DNA of 64,000 bases from Serpula lacrymans var. lacrymans S7.9 (taxonomy: Eukaryota > Basidiomycota > Agaricomycetes > Boletales > Serpulaceae). Numbering within the stretch: position 1 is the stretch's first letter; the number at the start of each line of letters is the position of its first letter. The notes beneath the pieces are model-generated. The model was not told where the DNA came from and searched no databases. It saw only the letters and a program-made list of their open reading frames with translations. Shown here one piece after another: positions 11,915 through 26,615 of this stretch. The DNA is taken from positions 554,061 through 618,060 of the forward strand of contig NW_006763299.1 of NCBI RefSeq assembly GCF_000218685.1, in the 5' to 3' direction. A program made the position numbers and the translations under genes.

Positions 11915-13209
11915 TCACCATCCGAAGATAAGATCAGACACCTGTCCTATCATCCCTTTGGAAGGAGATTGGCCATTAAGAGCACTAGGCATATTTGCCC
12001 CTGGTGCCAGGGGAGTGCCTTGGGCACCACCTTGCTGTTGCTTTGGTGCTGGTGAAAGATTCGATCCCCCTTTACGGAACGCTGCGACAGATGGTGCAAG
12101 TCTGATTGGCGTCCCCACCGCAGGTGTGGCGATAGAGTTTGATTTTTGAGGAGAAGTATCGACTGCCATGGAATTAGAGGAACCTTGCGACGGGAAATAA
12201 TCGGCAGGTGGTGAAGAGAAGACGGAAGCGAACCCCGACGAGCGCCCAAGCATTGCCTCAGCTTGTGCTGGGTCCTAGACAAAGGTCACCTTAGGAAAAT
12301 TTTAAACTAGTGATTTATGGAAGACTAACCGCCCACTTCACACCCACCATCCAGCTGCCAGAAAGAACTTCGCCATTTCTGCGCACAGCTCTCAGGGCTT
12401 CCCCAGGATCTCTATAACCAATTCGAAAACAGTTCACAATCTCTGTGTTTGGTTCGGGGTCTGTAGCATCGCCCATAGACTTGAAATAGTCAACTGTCAC
12501 GTTGTACTTGTCGTGAGGATAACCAAAAACGATGATATAGTGGGTTTGGTGTTGTTGAGGGGCTGTGGGCGACCGAGACGTAGAGCCATTGAAAGGGCTG
12601 TCCATCGCAACGTTCTGCGTGAAAATTATTCCAGCAGATACTAGGTATCGGCTTATGAGACTTACTCTTGGTACACCTCTCTCAGCATAGAAAGGTAACT
12701 CTTGAGGAATCTCGTTTATGGAGTTGGTAGGGGGTGCATCTTCGTCAGCAATCGCTTGTCGTTGTCTAACAATTTTGTAAGATAACACGATTTGGAAACG
12801 ACTTTGGTGCTGCCCACCTTTTGCCTTCGAACATAGATTCCATGCCAAAGTTAGGTACGCGAGTGAGACCATGATTTAGCTTGGCTTTGGTCTGTATCGT
12901 TGGAATCTCGTCGACGCGTTGACTGCTTTGTGACAAAGGCTAATGAAGGCTGTCAAGCTTAATAAAAGTCGAGAATGACTATGAAATGACTAACGCTGTT
13001 TTGCGCGGCAGACTAGACAACAAAAACACGTCAGCATTGTTTTACAATCCTTTCAATTGCGTAAAGACACTGACCATCATGTATCCAGCTTGATAATGTG
13101 TCCTCGATTGTCCAAAGGTGTCACTCAGTGATGTTCCCAGCGAGCCACTAGCACTCGGGCCACCCCAGTGGTTTGTTCCAGAAGCATGAAAATTTGCAGT
13201 ATTTGACAT
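11915..13209 (-). CDS. NUP53: Nucleoporin NUP53/NUP35, RRM_NUP35 domain
   Basis: An inner-ring nuclear pore protein that binds membrane and other nucleoporins. The start at 13209 reads MSNTANFHASGTNHWGGPS. The diagnostic RRM_NUP35 fold is in the middle: HYIIVFGYPHDKYNVTVDYF, then EIVNCFRIGYRDPGEALRAV and SGSWMVGVKWA. The C-terminus is VSDLIFGW followed by TAA at 11915; the family ends in the same amphipathic membrane-binding helix (xxVDLIFGW). Between them lies a Pro/Ser/Gln-rich linker (SPAPKQQQGGAQGTPLAPG). At least five exons are needed. It is tandem with MSC2 upstream. Confidence 0.93.
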
Positions 13210-13531
13210 GTTTTGTGTTCAGTCCAGATGATTCCTCTATGTCTCTGGTTTATGCCACTTGTTAAAACGATATGAGAGTACAACAGCCTCGATGAATAAA
13301 ACAACTGAGTGGGAGTAGGGAAAGTTCCAATTCAGTCTCGGCGCGTGCATATACGATATCACAACACAGCCACATCCAGTAGTGCGACTTCGTAATTACG
13401 CGTCTATGCTCAGAAGTCTAGTGGTAAAGCTCAAGCCGACCTCAGGGATTCACTAAGAGGCTCGGCAGACATATTTCGAATGATTATATATTACTATGCA
13501 ATTAAACAATTGTAACGAGACGAGATGTGCT
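13210..13531. promoter_or_regulatory. Intergenic: NUP53 promoter
   Basis: About 320 bases between the MSC2 stop and the NUP53 start, both on the minus strand. Nothing beyond the expected promoter and 3' UTR is seen. Confidence 0.4.
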
Positions 13532-16500
13532 TCATCCATCGACTTGTATTGTCAGCTCCTCCAGGCCACCTATCTTGTGACGTAGAGTTTTCTTTACCCG
13601 TTCCACTATGCGGTCTACACGAACACGAGAATTCTGTGTACCAGTTGGGTCGTGTGGAGCAGATGGCGTTAGTTGGATGTGAATGGAGCCTATCAGGCTT
13701 GACGGATCCTTGGGCCAAAATCGGGGATATGTATAGGAATGCACTCCCTCCACAAAGTTGAGCTGGAAAAGGTTGAGTAATGGAACATCAAGAGTTAAAG
13801 TTACTTACTTCCGATAAAGCGGCTTGAATGCTAGTTTCACGGTCCCCTACGTCCAAGCAAAGGACCTTACCAGTGTCGATGACAAGGGGTATAACACTGG
13901 CAGCGATCAAAACAGCGATGAACAGAGAAGCGATAGGATCGAAGCCTGTCCATCCATAAAACTGTATCAACAGTGTCGAAACAATAACTCCTACTGAACC
14001 AAGGGTATCCTACGACCAAATAAGTTACAATAAACGAGTTGAGTAATTTTGTACTTACAGCCATGACATGTAAGAAAACGCCTCGCATGTTGTGACTATG
14101 CCCATGATGCGAGTGTCCATGGTCATGGTCATGGTGAGAATGGTCTTGATGAGAATGATCGTCGTGTGAGTGATCGTCGTGCGAGTGGTCGTGGTGGGAG
14201 TGATTGTGGTGAGAATGATCATGTGTATGATGAGTATGGGGGTGATCATGATGCTCATGATTTGAGTGGTGGTCTGAGTGATCATGGTGAGCCATCTGCG
14301 TGGGACCAGAAGGATGGTGTCCATGGTCGTGTTCTTTTGTGCAGCAATTATCATTCTCGTGGTGATGAGAGACTGCATCAGCTAATGGCTTTCCCCGCTC
14401 TGTTACTTCTGGAGAGTCGTGCATGTGATGCACTCGCTCTTGGGATCCTACTGTTTCGTGATAGCCCGTGCCTTGGCTACCCTCTGAATCTTCTTGAGAG
14501 CGTGAAGGGGCTCTCGACAGCTTTTTTTCGTGTTCCGGAGACCCAGATAGATGAGGCTTTGGAGAAGGGGCACGAGAAGAAGAAACAGAGGAAGCTGTAG
14601 AACGCCGGTTTGACAGCACGGGTGAGTGTAAGTGCGACTGAGTTGTGACATGAGAATGCCCAGAAGAATGTGAATGTGTAGTCGTCTCAGAAATGTCATT
14701 GACTCCATGTTGGTGTTCAGCATGATGTTCATCGATGCTTCTGGTTGGGTGTGAATGGTCGTGGTCGCCCTTAACTAAAATGAGCATCGGTCAGAAAATA
14801 AGGTTTAAAGTCGTACATGGTCATGGTGGTCATGATGGCCGTGGTGGTGATGGTGATGACCACCCATGGCAAACATCCCAAATAGATTGATGCCCAATCC
14901 TAAGGAACTGACCAACAACAATTGGCTAGTGTTCATTTCAGGGGGGTCAAGGCTATAGAATCACTGATGGTAAGACAAGTCAGACCAAATGAAATTTGGA
15001 ATACGAACATCCGTTGAATGGCCTCAAATACAATGAAGACAGAAATAAGGATAAGGAAAATACCATTTGCGAACCCTGACAGAGTTTCTATCCGCCCGTA
15101 CCTGATAAGAAACCGTGACGATAGGTTTATTGGGATGACTTGTTTGAAGAAAAAGTCTGGACTAACCCATATGTAAATCGTTCATTCGAGGGCCACGTTG
15201 CCATGATAGATGCGAACAAACCTACACCAATGGCCATACAATCAAATGCCATATGTATCGCTGAACATAGTAAGTCAACATTGATCGTAAAAGTGATTTG
15301 CATGGCAAGGTTGATGGCTTACCATCTGAAATCAGGCCTAAGCTATTGGTCCATACCCCGTAAAGCATTTGAATGAGCATGTAACACATGTTCAACATCA
15401 AGAAGTAGAATATTTTTCTGGATTCGGGATTGGCCAATATCGTTTTCAGGTATGTCCGCATCAAACGTGAACTTGCTGTTCCTGGTGGAGCTGATAATGT
15501 GTAACTATTTCCGGTGTGCATACCTGTTTTAATCGGTTGTAAGCAATTATTAACACGAACAATATGTTCAAAGGAGTATGCACCGTAATAAAGCATTGAA
15601 GCAATCAAGAAGTCAGTTAAGCTCGGGTAGTGAGAGAAGAAAGCAGATCCAATGATAGAGGCAGTGATAAAGGCGGACGGAAATGATAACATAAAATACT
15701 GGGAAGATTGTGGTGAACTGAGATGCGGTTCAGTGGTAGACGAAGTCAAAAACAGCATCACATATGTTAAGAGGGGGAGGGTTGCCAAATGAGAGAGTGG
15801 GACAATAGGCGAAGGTGGGTAGCCCAACTGACAGAAGTGTTGAGTTAGAATTCAAGAAATACTGACAAATGCTTACCATAGCCTTCCGGAACGCATATAG
15901 TGGGAGGCCAAGCAAGGCAGCTCCGAGAGTGCTCGTAGCAGTGACAAATGGGGACCCAACGCTAGGCGATAGAACTCCATAAACGTGTTCAAGAGCAATA
16001 GAGGCTAGTCCATATATCACGAGGGCACCATAGCTCATGAGCACAGCAGATGTAGTACGGTCCGATGACACAACATCCGACACCATAGATATCACGAAGG
16101 CTAGTCCTATAGCAAGGCTCTTCCATAGCTAAATATATGCTTGTGAGTGACCCATTGAACAAATCTAGTCTCACTCACTGAAGTGGGCTCCAACGCGGGC
16201 TTCACCCAGATTGTAGAAAAGTGAGTGAACATGATCACACTGGGAAAGTATTGAGTACGTGGTGCATGCTATGTAATTAATGTGCGCACCGAGTGGATGA
16301 AATGTTGTTTAATGCTGTGTAAAGCATGCCTTGTTGCACTAGCACCAATACCGAAGAGAAGCCAAGAGCAGACCACTACTCAAGCAGGAATGATTCAGCC
16401 TTTCTGTTATCATGGTAGAACTGGGAATCTTTCCTCGATATTGACGTTATTTTTCTTCATTAACGTTCCAGTCAACCCTTCCCATATTATCACACCGAGC

Positions 16501-16756
16501 CCTCCACAAGCCAGCACTCTCATGACGACCCAGAAAATACCGACATCGAATGATAGCAAATATTCCTTTGCAACATAAAGAGCTGAGACATAGAGCACGT
16601 TGGAGACGAGTACGTTTTGCAAAAGCTGGCCTGGTACACTATGCCACATGCACGTCAGCTAGAACGATTAACAGACACGACAGAGAATACGACTTACGAC
16701 ACTTTCGTTGGACTCAAACGTATCTTGTTTCGAGTCCGGGCATCTGGCACGGCCAT
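13532..16756 (-). CDS. MSC2: MSC2-type zinc transporter (cation diffusion facilitator, ZnT5/ZnT7-like)
   Basis: A CDF transporter expected to move Zn2+ into the ER/secretory pathway. The start at 16756 (MAVPDARTRNKIRLSPTK) splices over gtaagt to SVPGQLLQNVLVSNVLY. The N-terminal half holds many extra membrane helices, as in Msc2 and ZnT5. The CDF core begins at KIFYFLMLNMCYMLIQMLYG and carries the first metal site HMAFD (about 15250), followed by WPSNERFTYG and GFANGIFLILISVFIVFEAI. A long cytosolic loop is extremely His/Asp/Ser-rich (14060-14860). The second site is HVMAD, split by an intron at about 14060, followed by TLGSVGVIVSTLLIQF. The C-terminal domain ends KIGGLEELTIQVDG. Metal-site residues look intact. 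Confidence 0.92.
14090..14330 (-). repeat. Degenerate His-codon repeat in the MSC2 loop
   Basis: Within the MSC2 exon the DNA is a run of related 9-15-base units (plus-strand forms such as gtgatcgtcgtg and gtggtgggagtg) encoding repeated HDHSH, DDHSH and HHDH motifs. It looks like tandem expansion of His/Asp codons. A second, shorter His run lies in the preceding exon around 14820-14870. Confidence 0.75.
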
Positions 16757-16922
16757 TGCATCAAGGTGCGTATGTGTGATAACCAGGCCTGTGGTATATT
16801 TGGAAAGTGACAATGACAAGACAAGTGCTCAGTTTACAGATTATGTTACTTATGCGATAGATACAGCAAACGCAAAACAGGCAACAGTGACCAAATGTAA
16901 CCCTAACCCCACACACAACAAC

Positions 16923-19900
16923 TTATCGGTATTGGGCAACGAAACTTTGCCAAGTGGCATTTGGATCGTAATAGCTGTCTGGTGAGCTCTGCATAGGTTG
17001 CGGCGTGGAGTACCAATCTTTCAGAGGTGGATTATTGTATGTGGGGTAACTTGGATATTGAGATATGGAATGAATATCGTGATGGTTGCCCCCGTACACA
17101 TCTTGCTCAGAATGATATGTTCCAATAGGGTATGCGACCGAATCAGAAGTATGAATATGGCCATATGTTTGCCATTGCCCATTACTTTCAATAGCAGAAG
17201 GAGGTGTAGATTCCTTTATCGGAAGAGATGGGCTCCCTGAAGCAGGTTGAGAAGACACAGAAACTGGACTCAGAGAAACCAGCGCCTCCTCTTTCCCTGA
17301 CAAGTCTGAAAGGGGAGACGAAGGGGTTTTCCGAGAAACCAGCCGCGTCATACCACCTAGCGACGAGAACTCTTTATCATGCTTGATAGCACCAGGGCCA
17401 AAATAGCTAGCTCGGAAGTTGTCATTTGTTCTGGGCTTTTCCTCGACGGCAGCGACTTGGGCTTTACGTCTTAAATTCTGGATGATGGGCTGGAAAAATA
17501 CAGTAGTCTAGCTTGTCTTATGTTCTATGAGAAAGGGACAGCTTACTATTATTTTCGCCGCTCGCGGATTCGTTGATACTTGCTCGAACAATTTGTGAGC
17601 TGAATCCAGATGCGACAAAGCAGAAGGCGCCAGAGCCATATGACTCTTGGTTGCGATAGCACCAAGAACAATCTAGGGCGAAGCTGTTAATAATAGAATA
17701 CCAAACGACCATTTAGAGGTACCTACCGCACATGAAAAAACGTGCGTGAACAAAAACCACATGCGTTCGGTGAGAGCAGGTTGTTGGGCGAAGAGACTTT
17801 CAATCAATCCCACAAACGAACACGCGCTGCTATACGCCGCCAATACCGACGGCGAATACTTACTTCCAAGGGGATCGTCAGGGTTTTCCTCAATTGCACG
17901 TGCAAAAAAACCGCGATGCATGTAAAATAGAGCTGTAAAATTAATGATTTCATTTCCGAAAATAGGTAATGACAGGAGGCTCACTGATCTCTTTTATAGC
18001 AAAGGCTATATACCTTTGCATGGTTAGTTGAATTGGTGGCTGTTCCACCTCTTTGCCTAATTTCGTGTTTCCAAAACCTGGCACTTGTAGCGAAGGAGGA
18101 AAGTAGAATTCTCGGACTTGTTTATCAAGATGCTGTATGGTTTTGTAACTCGGAGTCCGCGCGCCAAAAGCTTGGTCTTGCACGATGCTGAGACATTGAG
18201 ATGAGAAGCGGTGTTTCCAAGCAGCAACTGAAATAAGAGGGGGGAAAGTCAGCAATATTTTAACTGCCTCCTTTCTCAAGTATGTCACGCACAGCTCATT
18301 TCAATCTCCCCTGTTTCGCTCTGTGTTGTGTTAAATGCCATCTGGCAATCAATATGCGCCAAAGAAAAGGACGGTGGTCGTCCAAAGGTAAGACTCTGCA
18401 ATATAATTATTTAATGTGAATTCATGAAAGAGCAAAAAACTAAGGAAATTAATCCCTAGAAAACGATTAGCGCCGCGGACTTACTTGCCAAGAGTCGTAG
18501 GTATAGATTTCCCACATCAAAGCTCTGCGTTTCGAAGTTTCTTCCGGATCAAGATTCCATTTGCCACTATCGCGATCTCGAAACACCAAGTTTGAATATG
18601 CTCTAACAGTCGATAATAGCTTACTCACGAAGACCAATCTACACCAAGATAAGTAAGCAACTCGGTGGTATGAAACGTCAATTAGACCTTACACTATGAG
18701 CCATCTTAACCACCAAACCCATCAATGCCCACCGAGGGCCTTCGATGTCAGAAAGGAACATGAAGTGACACATCAGGAGCTGAGAAGGGTATCAGAATCA
18801 GACACCATCAGAAGCTATATATCGTAGATGACTACTTACCAGGGCTTGCAGGGCTATTATGGATTGCTCCTCCAGGACAGAATCGAGACAAAGCGCAGCA
18901 CGACCCAACTGGTAATATTGCTTCGCTTCAAGAGAATGGGAGGGTTTGTCAAGATCCAACAATATGCCCAGACCAAGAACAAGATAGAGAACTCCAAGAC
19001 GATGAGAGTTCGTAGGGTCATGATTTGAACTGAGGTCAGGGTGGTAAATTCGGAAAAATATCGATTCATAGAATTCTTCTTCGCCGATTGGCGTATACCT
19101 GTTGGGAAAAGTGATTCAGTAACGAATCGACGAGATTTAGAGAGGCAACGTACATCCAAGCTGCGTGTCTGTAATATATGCCGATATAATGTCGAGCAAC
19201 TGCAGAAGAGGGAAGCAAGCTAAGAATGATTCCTCGTGTTTGCTCAGCGGTCTTTGCAATGCTCGAGGAGAAGGGAAATGCATGGCTTAGCCATGGCAGG
19301 TCAGAAGGTAAAGGAATTTCCTGATAGATATGGGATTCTTGATGATCTCCACCCTCTTCATTCTATTATAGTAGATATAGCACCTCGAAAGATCGAATAA
19401 GAGGAGATAACATACCTGGAGGAGATACTGTGAGCAAGGAGATCAGACGTCAGCGCGAGAATTTCATTCTCATTGAGCTTCATGAACAAACCCATGAATT
19501 GGCAGCCTTTCCGAAGAAAGTAGCTCTCCCATGATCAGATATTGACCTATGAAGGCAATGAGGTAACTAAGTGAAAGAGGGGGTATTGCTGCGCACAGAG
19601 ATCCAATGGCATCGGCAGCTTCATTTGTCTCTTTGCTAAACTCAGAAGAAGGTTGTGGATCATCCCTTTCACGTTCTAGGGGACTCTTGATCTTGAGCAG
19701 TTCCGGTGCAAGAAGGGGATGAGGATCTCTGGATCTGGCAGCATGTGCTTCAGAAAGTGCATCCTCTAAGTGTCTTACTCGATGTGCGAGTTGGCCGATT
19801 TTGTCATGGAGGACTTCAGTATTTGCTAGAACAAATCTGAAAGGATGTGAGGAGCAAGACGAGTATGGTAATCCGAGACAAACCTGTTTCCTTTCCCCGT

Positions 19901-20253
19901 AGTCAAAGAACCTAGGAAGCATGATGAGGTTTCAGGAGCCTTATCAACATTCACCAGCTCACCGTCCGGGCATATAGCGGAACAACCCTTCTTAACACAA
20001 TTGCTGCAGGGGAAAACGCGACTACACCTGGGGGGGAGGGCGCTGAGCGACTAGGATACCTCAGGGGGGACACATAAACAAACCTTAATTTCAAACTAAT
20101 GGTAAAAGATGAAAATATCAGCAGAGGCAGCAGAAGTGGCACGATATTAGGCACATACCGACGACATTCGGCACAAGATAAAGCGGCACTCCTACGTTTT
20201 GGGCGTACAGACGGAAGTATATCTGCAAAATTGGCGTACGCTGGGGAGGACAT
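16923..20253 (-). CDS. Zn2Cys6 fungal transcription factor
   Basis: A binuclear zinc-cluster regulator. Translation starts at the ATG at 20253 (MSSPAYANFADILPSVRPKR); in-frame codons upstream of it include no ATG. The cluster is split by an intron: SCAECRR, then LRF-type residues, and after the intron CSNCVKKGCSAICPDG, giving the expected six cysteines. A coiled-coil dimerisation segment follows (HDKIGQLAHRVRHLEDALSE). The middle matches the loosely conserved fungal-specific regulatory domain, in about ten short exons. The C-terminus (16923-17351) is Ser/Pro/Tyr-rich and disordered. Target genes cannot be deduced. It lies downstream of ATP1 on the same strand, but 364 bases apart. Confidence 0.85.
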
Positions 20254-20617
20254 GGCAGACAATGGTGGTGGTTTAGGGTAAATGGTGGTTGAATTTGGTC
20301 AAGGTGCGTTCATTCAAGATTTCATACTCGTGTCGAGTAGACCAATGGTACGACTGTCCTGCACTATAACTAGCACAGATCAGCAGCTCTGCCCTTGTAA
20401 ACAGAACCTCATAGCGAATCCCTATCGGAGTTCCAATCCCGTAACTCATCGGTCCGAGGTGCCCCCATGTTTCATAGCAAATCTTCCCCTTTCTCACAGT
20501 ATCAGAATCCTATGCAAACACAGAAACAGCAGAAAGATAACGGGGTTTTATAGTCATGAGATACGCCGAGGTATAAGTGTAATTTTATTCTCGTCAGCGT
20601 AAAAAACCGAGGAGAGT
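20254..20617. promoter_or_regulatory. Intergenic: transcription-factor promoter and ATP1 3' UTR
   Basis: About 360 bases between the ATP1 stop and the regulator start, both on the minus strand. No coding or RNA gene is recognised. Confidence 0.4.
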
Positions 20618-22791
<2,174 letters not shown>

Positions 22792-22968
22792 CGTGGGCGA
22801 CAAGAAAAGATGAGGTTGGTAGAAGGAACAAGTGTAAGTCGGTGTTAGGGAATTCTCGGGACAAACTATCAAAGTTATTATTTTCATTCGCCGCCCGAAA
22901 TATATCCCGACGGCGGCACCTCATATGGATTATTTATTTGCTGAGTCTTCTAACCATTGTAGTCTTCA
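22792..22968. promoter_or_regulatory. Divergent promoter ATP1 / mitochondrial bL21m
   Basis: The start codons of ATP1 (-) and the mitochondrial ribosomal protein gene (+) are 177 bases apart and face outwards, so both are driven from this interval. Both products go to mitochondria, which makes shared regulation plausible but unproven. Confidence 0.6.
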
Positions 22969-23491
22969 ATGTCTAGCTGGTTAGCCCGTTTTTGCTCGGG
23001 GAGCATCAGAAAAGGTTGGTGCGCATTCATAATATAAGCAACTGTACTCATTGCAACTCTGGGTAGTGGGAGTACGTTCTCTCCACGCGCAACCATCGTT
23101 GCCCGGCTCGACTTCTGCCGCACTCTCTCTCATACGGTCACAGCCTTTCCAGTACTTCGTCGCGTCCATCGCAGGCCGCAAATATCTTCTTTCACCTCGT
23201 GACCTATTAACCGTCCCGCATCTCAAAGATGTTAAAGTAGGCGACGTGATTTCGCTATCAAATATACACGAGCTGGGCTCTCGCGAGTACACCATTCGTG
23301 GAAATCCAGACATACCTACCGACAAAGTTAAAGTGGAGGCAACTGTTGTGGAGCACACAAAGGGAAAGATGGAAGTCGTCTTTAAGAAGAAGAGGAGAAA
23401 AGGCTACCAAAAAACCATAAAAAACAAGCATCCCTATACGCGTCTACGTATAGGACCTATACATATTTCTGACGTATCACAGTTATCATAG
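22969..23491 (+). CDS. MRPL49: Mitochondrial large-subunit ribosomal protein bL21m
   Basis: Mitochondrial ribosomal protein of the bL21 family (yeast Mrpl49). The long frame from 23067 has no usable ATG before residue 110, so I looked for an upstream exon. An ATG at 22969 opens MSSWLARFCSGSIRK, which looks like a targeting peptide, then splices at 23014|23015 to 23066|23067 (52-nt intron ending ggtag) in the correct phase. The joined protein has 156 residues. The bL21 signature is FQYFVASIAGRKYLLSPRDL followed by VGDVISLSNIHELGSREYTI. The tail KKKRRKGYQKTIKNKHPYTR matches the KKRRxxxRxxxHRQ end of the family. It converges on PRP40. Confidence 0.9.
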
Positions 23492-23608
23492 CCCTACTAG
23501 TGAAGTTGTTCAAGCAGTATTACTCAATACCTATGTATTGCAATCCGAATATTCATTATAATTTCTGATAGAGTTGCGATTATACTATTGCACTTTTGCA
23601 TAACAAGC

Positions 23609-26600
23609 CTATATCTCTCCTTCCTCGGGAGTTTCTTCTCTGATAGACTTCTCTGGTCGACTTGATTTGGCTTCTCTATCATCTTCATGATGATACTTGG
23701 CTCGCTGGCTCAGGATATAGTTAGCTACTGACAACTAGTGTGGCCTAACACACTCGACGCACCTTCTCCGCTCTTCCGGCATGCGTCTTATCGTCGTACA
23801 AGGTACCCGAGTCTCTCTTCTCGTGCAAATCGTCTTTATACGCTGAAGCACTTCTGTCTCTTTGATCTCGAACCACTTCTATGGTTTCAGCTGGTACTTC
23901 GTCTCGACTTGCATAGGCATGGTCAGAACGCGAACTGCGCTTGTCACGCGATCTTTCGTCCCGTCCATCCCTGTCATCACGGTAATGTTTGGACCGGTGT
24001 TCTCGCTCCTTATCCTTGTCATAGTGGCTAGAATGGTCTCTGTCACGTTCCCTTGCATGGTCGCGAGGATGTCCATAGCTGTCATCTTCTGTGCTTCGGT
24101 GGTGGTGTTTAACACGAGCTTCTTTGTCATGGTCCCTTCCTCTATCACGATCACGGTCATCCTTGCCGCTTCGGGGTGGATCCTTACGTTTTCGGCTCGT
24201 CGTAGATGCACCATCCTCCGAAGCAGCCTCTCTCAGACGCTCCTGTAATAGATAAATGTAAGCAATCAGAAAGGCATAAAACACATGGACTGCAAACCTT
24301 TTGTCTCTTCACAAACTTTGCGAAAGCTGCACGCCGCCCCTCTTCCTCTGATATTGCCTTGTATTCTGGGAGATGTTCAATAAGTGGGACAGCCTATGGA
24401 GTGGAGTGTCAGAACACAATCAAGCAATGTGAAAAAGTTAAATACAGCTTCATATGCCAAGGTGATATCAAGTGGTTCAGGCAACTTTTTGAGAGCATAA
24501 CGTAAGTCATCCTGTAGATGTCGCTGTTTCCTCTCCATGCGTCTCTTTTCGTCGGCATGCTTTCTCAGGGCTGATTGATGTAACTAAAAGAAGCGTTAAC
24601 ATTATTGATCAATTGCATTATAGTAAGGGCTTACATTATCATATACCTCTTGGAAGTCGGCTTCTGTTAACTTCTGAAGTACATCCGATTCAAGGGAAGC
24701 GACGGTCTTGAAGTCTTTGTACGTTGTATCGGGACCAACAGTAAAAACCTTTGTACTGGTATCAAGCGTCTTTGGCTCGGTGTCCGCCTCTGTCCTCGGC
24801 GTCATGTCAGAGTTATATTTTCGCATGACTTCTTCTATGATTACGATTTTGGCGTCCAACTTCTGATCTAGACCATCAACTAAGTCCCAGAAAAGCTCGA
24901 GAGGATTGGAACCAGGATTTCCCAGAATATTCAGATAGCGCTCATCTTTGGCAAATGATGGGTAGACCTGTTTCCATTTTGTCCTCGCCTTGATTTTACC
25001 TTGATCGACCAGCTCCGCTAACAGGTTCTAACAAGGACGATTATTATCTAGACTGGGGCAAGTAAATGCAAGCTTACTTTGAAGCCTTCTCTTGCTTTCC
25101 TCTCCTTTCGTATTTTCTCCACTTGGGAACGTCTCATTTGCTCTTCAAACTCTCTTTCCTTTACACGACTGTAATCCTCAAAAGCCAAGAGAATGTCAAG
25201 CGTAGGCAGTTTTCGGAGCTCTGAATCTTCTTTCCACTCAGCTGATTCAAGAACAAGTTCGTGAGCTTTTCTCCAGCGCGTCAAAACATCCACATCCAGT
25301 TCCTTGAAAATGGAAACCACTTTTGAGACGCTGCGAGCGCGAGCGGCCCTTGTTTCTTGCTAAATCCAGGTGAGATGATGTGCATATAAGAACATGGAGA
25401 CCATACCACTTCACGCTGTTTCAGCTCCGAGACATATTCTTCAAAAATCAGCTTTCTCTCAGCCTCAACCTTAGCTTGTTGCCAGATCGGATGCTGGGAA
25501 AAAATCTTATCTGCAGTGGCAAATGTCGTGTAGTGGAATACATTAGGATTGCCTCTCAACATGTTCCGTATTGCTGGACGAAGCTTAGACAAGCGAGTTT
25601 CTCGCTCTTCACGGTCTTTTGCTTTCAGTGCATCTGTGAACTGATCATAACATAGGGCATTAGAGGATTATCATTACAAGAATAGAAGAAAACATCTACC
25701 TTCTGCCAGGCAGCTTTTTTCTCGGCGAGTGTATTCAGTGCTTTATACAAAGGATCGGTAATGATAGTCCTCATGGTTTGATCCCAAGTCCAATCTGCGT
25801 CAACTCCAGCTTTTCTCAGAAGATGCATAAAAGCCTTCTCTCCTTCTTCGACGGTCAAAAATCCATTATGAGGTATAACGGGGTCATCTGGAAGATTTGG
25901 CCGTACAGGCAAAGCACTGGCAGGAGTCAAGGGAAGTGCACCTGTGTGTAAGCTTAATGCACCATCAGTTCCATTCAACTGAGTCGCCTGTGGGTTCGCC
26001 ACTATCGGAGATGCACTTGATCCGGCTGGGACCATAGCTCCTTGATTTGAACTGGTTATTTGAGCTGGACTGAGATAAAAGAATGTTTTAAGAATAGCTA
26101 AGGGAGATTCAGAAGAACAAAGATTACGCTATTGCAGAAGGTGCAGGCTGATTAGCTGCACTGTCTTTTTCAACTTTCTCCAAGAGAAGTAACAATTCAT
26201 CGGGCATGTCCCATTTAGATTCCTTGTTGTCGGTCTGCAGAGCGTCAGTTGTGGCATGTAGAGGAGAATTTGAAACAAGATCGACGTACATTATAGTAAT
26301 ATTTTCGACCACCAGAAAAATACTCTTTCCATTTTGTCTGACCCAGTGCACGCTACATAGCAGACCCTTCCATCAGCAAATGAAAGAATAGCAGAAAAAA
26401 TCAGTTACCTCAAAGGGTGTTTTAAGATCTAAAAGCACAGTTAGATCCTGTTTCCCATAGAATATATCTGCACTGACCATCTGGCTTTTCCCAAACGCTC
26501 TCTCTTGTACCGGTGTTAAACCAGTAAGTACGTCCCTCGGGGTTTCGATGCTCAGTCTACGACCTTGATCAATCAAGATAGCTACGAGGATATGCTTGTG

Positions 26601-26615
26601 TGTACTTACCCACAT
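23609..26615 (-). CDS. PRP40: PRP40, U1 snRNP WW/FF-domain splicing factor
   Basis: PRP40 bridges the 5' and 3' splice sites in early spliceosomes. Exon 1 is only ATGTGG (26615 start); it splices to [20 protein letters not shown], giving the first WW domain, with VWEKP at its end. The second WW domain begins [16 protein letters not shown] and ends with SKWDMPDEL after an intron. FF domains follow, for example [40 protein letters not shown] and [17 protein letters not shown]. The C-terminus is an RS/RD/RH-rich tail. The final exon, reached by an intron with a CTAAC branch site, reads [11 protein letters not shown] and ends ETPEEGEI (TAG 23609-23611). At least ten exons. Confidence 0.93.

Noticed and set aside
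16896..16915. Telomere-like CCCTAACCC
   Set aside because: Only about one and a half units between two housekeeping genes; too short for an interstitial telomere.
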